Position numbers and translations under genes: made by a program. A DNA stretch of 32,557 nucleotides from Mucilaginibacter sp. (GTDB lineage Bacteria > Bacteroidota > Bacteroidia > Sphingobacteriales > Sphingobacteriaceae), in contig JAQBOP010000051.1 in assembly GCA_028287975.1 (NCBI GenBank), positions 1 to 32,557 on the forward strand, in the 5' to 3' direction. The notes beneath the pieces are model-generated. The model was not told the DNA's origin. It saw nothing but the letters and a program-made list of their open reading frames with translations, and made no database searches. Below, piece by piece: positions 31,134 to 32,557 of the stretch (positions within the stretch are counted from its first letter, which is position 1; each line of letters starts with the position of its first letter).

Positions 31134-31325
31134 TTACCGTGTGGTATCGCGCTCAACCAGCTGCATCCCGCATTTGGAGCAGATCCCGGGTTTATCTGCC
31201 CCAATTTGCGGGTGCATGGTGCAATAGTATTTATATTGTTTTTGCTTAACCGGTTTATTGTTGCCCGCGGTACAGCCGCCTAAGCTTAAACCAATAAATG
31301 CCAGTACCACCAATGCTTTGCTCAT
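31134..31325 (-). CDS. Heavy-metal-binding-domain lipoprotein
   Basis: 63 residues. Lipobox LGGC (Cys18) makes it a lipoprotein after a short basic-hydrophobic leader. The mature part has YYCTMHPQI (Cys35, Met37, His38) and GICSKCGMQLV (Cys49, Cys52, Met54), the typical HMBD pattern also found at the N-termini of copper P-type ATPases. The Cys/Met/His set suggests copper or related soft metal binding at the periplasmic face. It starts 3 bp after the PepSY-type gene's stop, so the two are likely an operon for metal handling. Confidence 0.88.
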   Translation of the reverse strand: MSKALVVLAFIGLSLGGCTAGNNKPVKQKQYKYYCTMHPQIGADKPGICSKCGMQLVERDTTR

Positions 31326-31328
31326 TGT

Positions 31329-32552
31329 TTATTTGTTTTTAATGAAAGCGGTAAAGCCTAATAACGAAACTACTAAAGCCGTTAGCGCTGCTAACATACT
31401 CACAATGTCGCGGATATCTTTACCGGCCCAGGTCATCCAAAAAAATTTATGCAGGAAAATAAAACTCAGGCCCTCTGCGCGGTCTATCCCGGCAACCTCG
31501 GCAGCCAGTTTGGCCGATGTCGTTTCGATATACCGGTTGCGGCCATCGGGATAGCTGATCCTTTGTACCGGCAGGCGTTTGTTGATGAAGCCATATTCGT
31601 TATCAAATTGCCCGATCCGGGTTACAACAGGATTGCCCGCCGTTTTATCATCGCCATAATATTTGCTTAAAAATTGGGCATATAATTTATCTCCATCCTG
31701 TAGTTCTGTACGGTTAGTAGCATCAAAGTATAAGATCTGTTTTTTGGTGTTGGTTACCTGGTAAAAGGTATGGCCATTAAATTGGGCAAGCGCTACGCGC
31801 TTAATGTTGCTGTCGGCAATGGGTAATTGCAGGTTAGATAAACCAAGCTGGTTGCGATTTATCAACTGCGAGTATTGTGGTTTATCCTTCTCGTAACGTA
31901 ACTGTACTATCAAATGGAATGCACCGCTGGTAATGAATAATAACAATATAAAGGAGATACAAAGCCCTATCTGCCGGTGATAACGATGGATAAAGCGCCT
32001 GTCTTCTGTGCCTTTCAATTTACGCTTTTCTGTTACGGCTTTAAAATTTTTCCAAAACAAGCCATATACAGTGAGCCCGCTTAGTAAAGCCAGAAACATA
32101 ATACTAACCAGCGTCAGCAACACAATCAGCCTGAAGGTATTGCCGCCAATAGCCACTAAAAACTGCCAGGTATGAAATTGTTCAAACACCCACAATAAAA
32201 CTTTGCGGGTGTTGTTGTTGAAAGTACCCATACGGCTTTGCGCGGTTTCTACATAAATATCCATGCCGTCGGGGCGATTTAACGCTATCTTCCATACGGG
32301 CAGCAGGTGATTAATGGGCTGGTATTGCCCGTCGAACGTTTTTTGCGACACAGCGCTTTTTATGGCCGATGTGCTGTCTTGCGTAAAGTATCTCGCTAAG
32401 TAAATAGCATAACGCCTGTCTCCGCCAGGTAGTAACCTGCCGTCATTTGCCGAGTAATAGTTGTAAACGCTGTCTTTATCGATAACCTGGTACCAGCTGG
32501 TTTTATTAAAGTTTACAAGGCTGAAATTTCTTTGTTTGGTTTTTTTTTTTTG
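31329..32552 (-). CDS. PepSY-associated membrane protein, upstream part cut at the window edge
   Basis: The in-frame region open from 32552 gives about 407 residues. Only a GTG at 32349-32351 is available as a start, but 67 more residues upstream (RNFSLVNFNKTSWYQV, AIYLARYFTQD) read like real protein, so the true start must lie further upstream. A T-run of 12 (32540-32551) on the plus strand, A12 in the gene, followed by an in-frame TAA (32555-32553), breaks that path. Membrane helices lie about at residues 188-210, 247-268 and 380-403, around a periplasmic region with SQLINRNQLG. PepSY-type proteins often reduce or bind metals or iron carriers; the neighbouring HMBD lipoprotein fits. Confidence 0.75.
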   Translation of the reverse strand, partial: QKKKTKQRNFSLVNFNKTSWYQVIDKDSVYNYYSANDGRLLPGGDRRYAIYLARYFTQDSTSAIKSAVSQKTFDGQYQPINHLLPVWKIALNRPDGMDIYVETAQSRMGTFNNNTRKVLLWVFEQFHTWQFLVAIGGNTFRLIVLLTLVSIMFLALLSGLTVYGLFWKNFKAVTEKRKLKGTEDRRFIHRYHRQIGLCISFILLLFITSGAFHLIVQLRYEKDKPQYSQLINRNQLGLSNLQLPIADSNIKRVALAQFNGHTFYQVTNTKKQILYFDATNRTELQDGDKLYAQFLSKYYGDDKTAGNPVVTRIGQFDNEYGFINKRLPVQRISYPDGRNRYIETTSAKLAAEVAGIDRAEGLSFIFLHKFFWMTWAGKDIRDIVSMLAALTALVVSLLGFTAFIKNK

Positions 32553-32557
32553 TTAGA

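Overview
The window looks like a chromosomal segment from a Bacteroidota bacterium, most likely a Sphingobacteriaceae/Mucilaginibacter-type organism. This rests on the protein families present (HU-CCDC81/SPOR protein, BlaR1-like M56 protease paired with BlaI, Gly-rich RRM protein, plug-less outer-membrane barrels, M16 peptidases with MKxK...AQ signal peptides), on several promoters matching the Bacteroidota consensus TTTG-N19-TAnnTTTG, and on AT-rich intergenic DNA without strong Shine-Dalgarno sites. Almost all genes are on the minus strand. No rRNA, tRNA, CRISPR array or prophage was seen.

Layout: (1) 1-1664, an SGLT-like sodium/solute symporter running off the left edge. (2) 1763-4271, a small accessory patch: an exported hypothetical protein, an XRE regulator divergent from a 38-residue membrane peptide across a palindromic operator, a decayed REP-associated transposase (RAYT) with 43-bp inverted ends, and a zinc-ribbon hypothetical. 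(3) 4303-12776, a minus-strand envelope cluster in transcription order: large TPR protein, plug-less TonB-box-bearing barrel, HU/SPOR membrane protein, ExbB, ExbD, TonB-like protein. It looks like a dedicated proton-motive-force-driven trans-envelope machine. (4) 12904-15295, a BlaI/BlaR1-like pair with a near-ideal promoter and operator, and a single-domain response regulator with a clear terminator. (5) 15479-22330, an M16 metallopeptidase, a small OMP, an RRM/Gly-rich RNA-binding protein, a second response regulator, an Omp85/D15-type barrel and a glycine-zipper protein. (6) 22602-26508, a Bcr/CflA-type MFS exporter, a nested repeat island, then a sigma factor / small partner / ClpP-paralog operon, a lipoprotein and a small hydrophilic protein. 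(7) 26671-29281, an mlaE-mlaF-mlaD-type lipid transport operon. (8) 29458-32557, a mazEF pair, a small hypothetical, a DsbA/FrnE-type oxidoreductase, a heavy-metal-binding lipoprotein and a PepSY-type membrane protein cut at an A12 homopolymer at the right edge.

The most notable items are: the RAYT and its internally deleted tandem derivatives about 20 kb away, which show a transposase gene collapsing into a MITE that then landed inside another palindromic repeat; the sigma/partner/ClpP operon, which suggests proteolytic control of a sigma factor; the six-gene energised envelope cluster; and the XRE/micro-membrane-peptide pair with its perfect palindromic operator. All functional statements are inferred from sequence reading; no database search was run.
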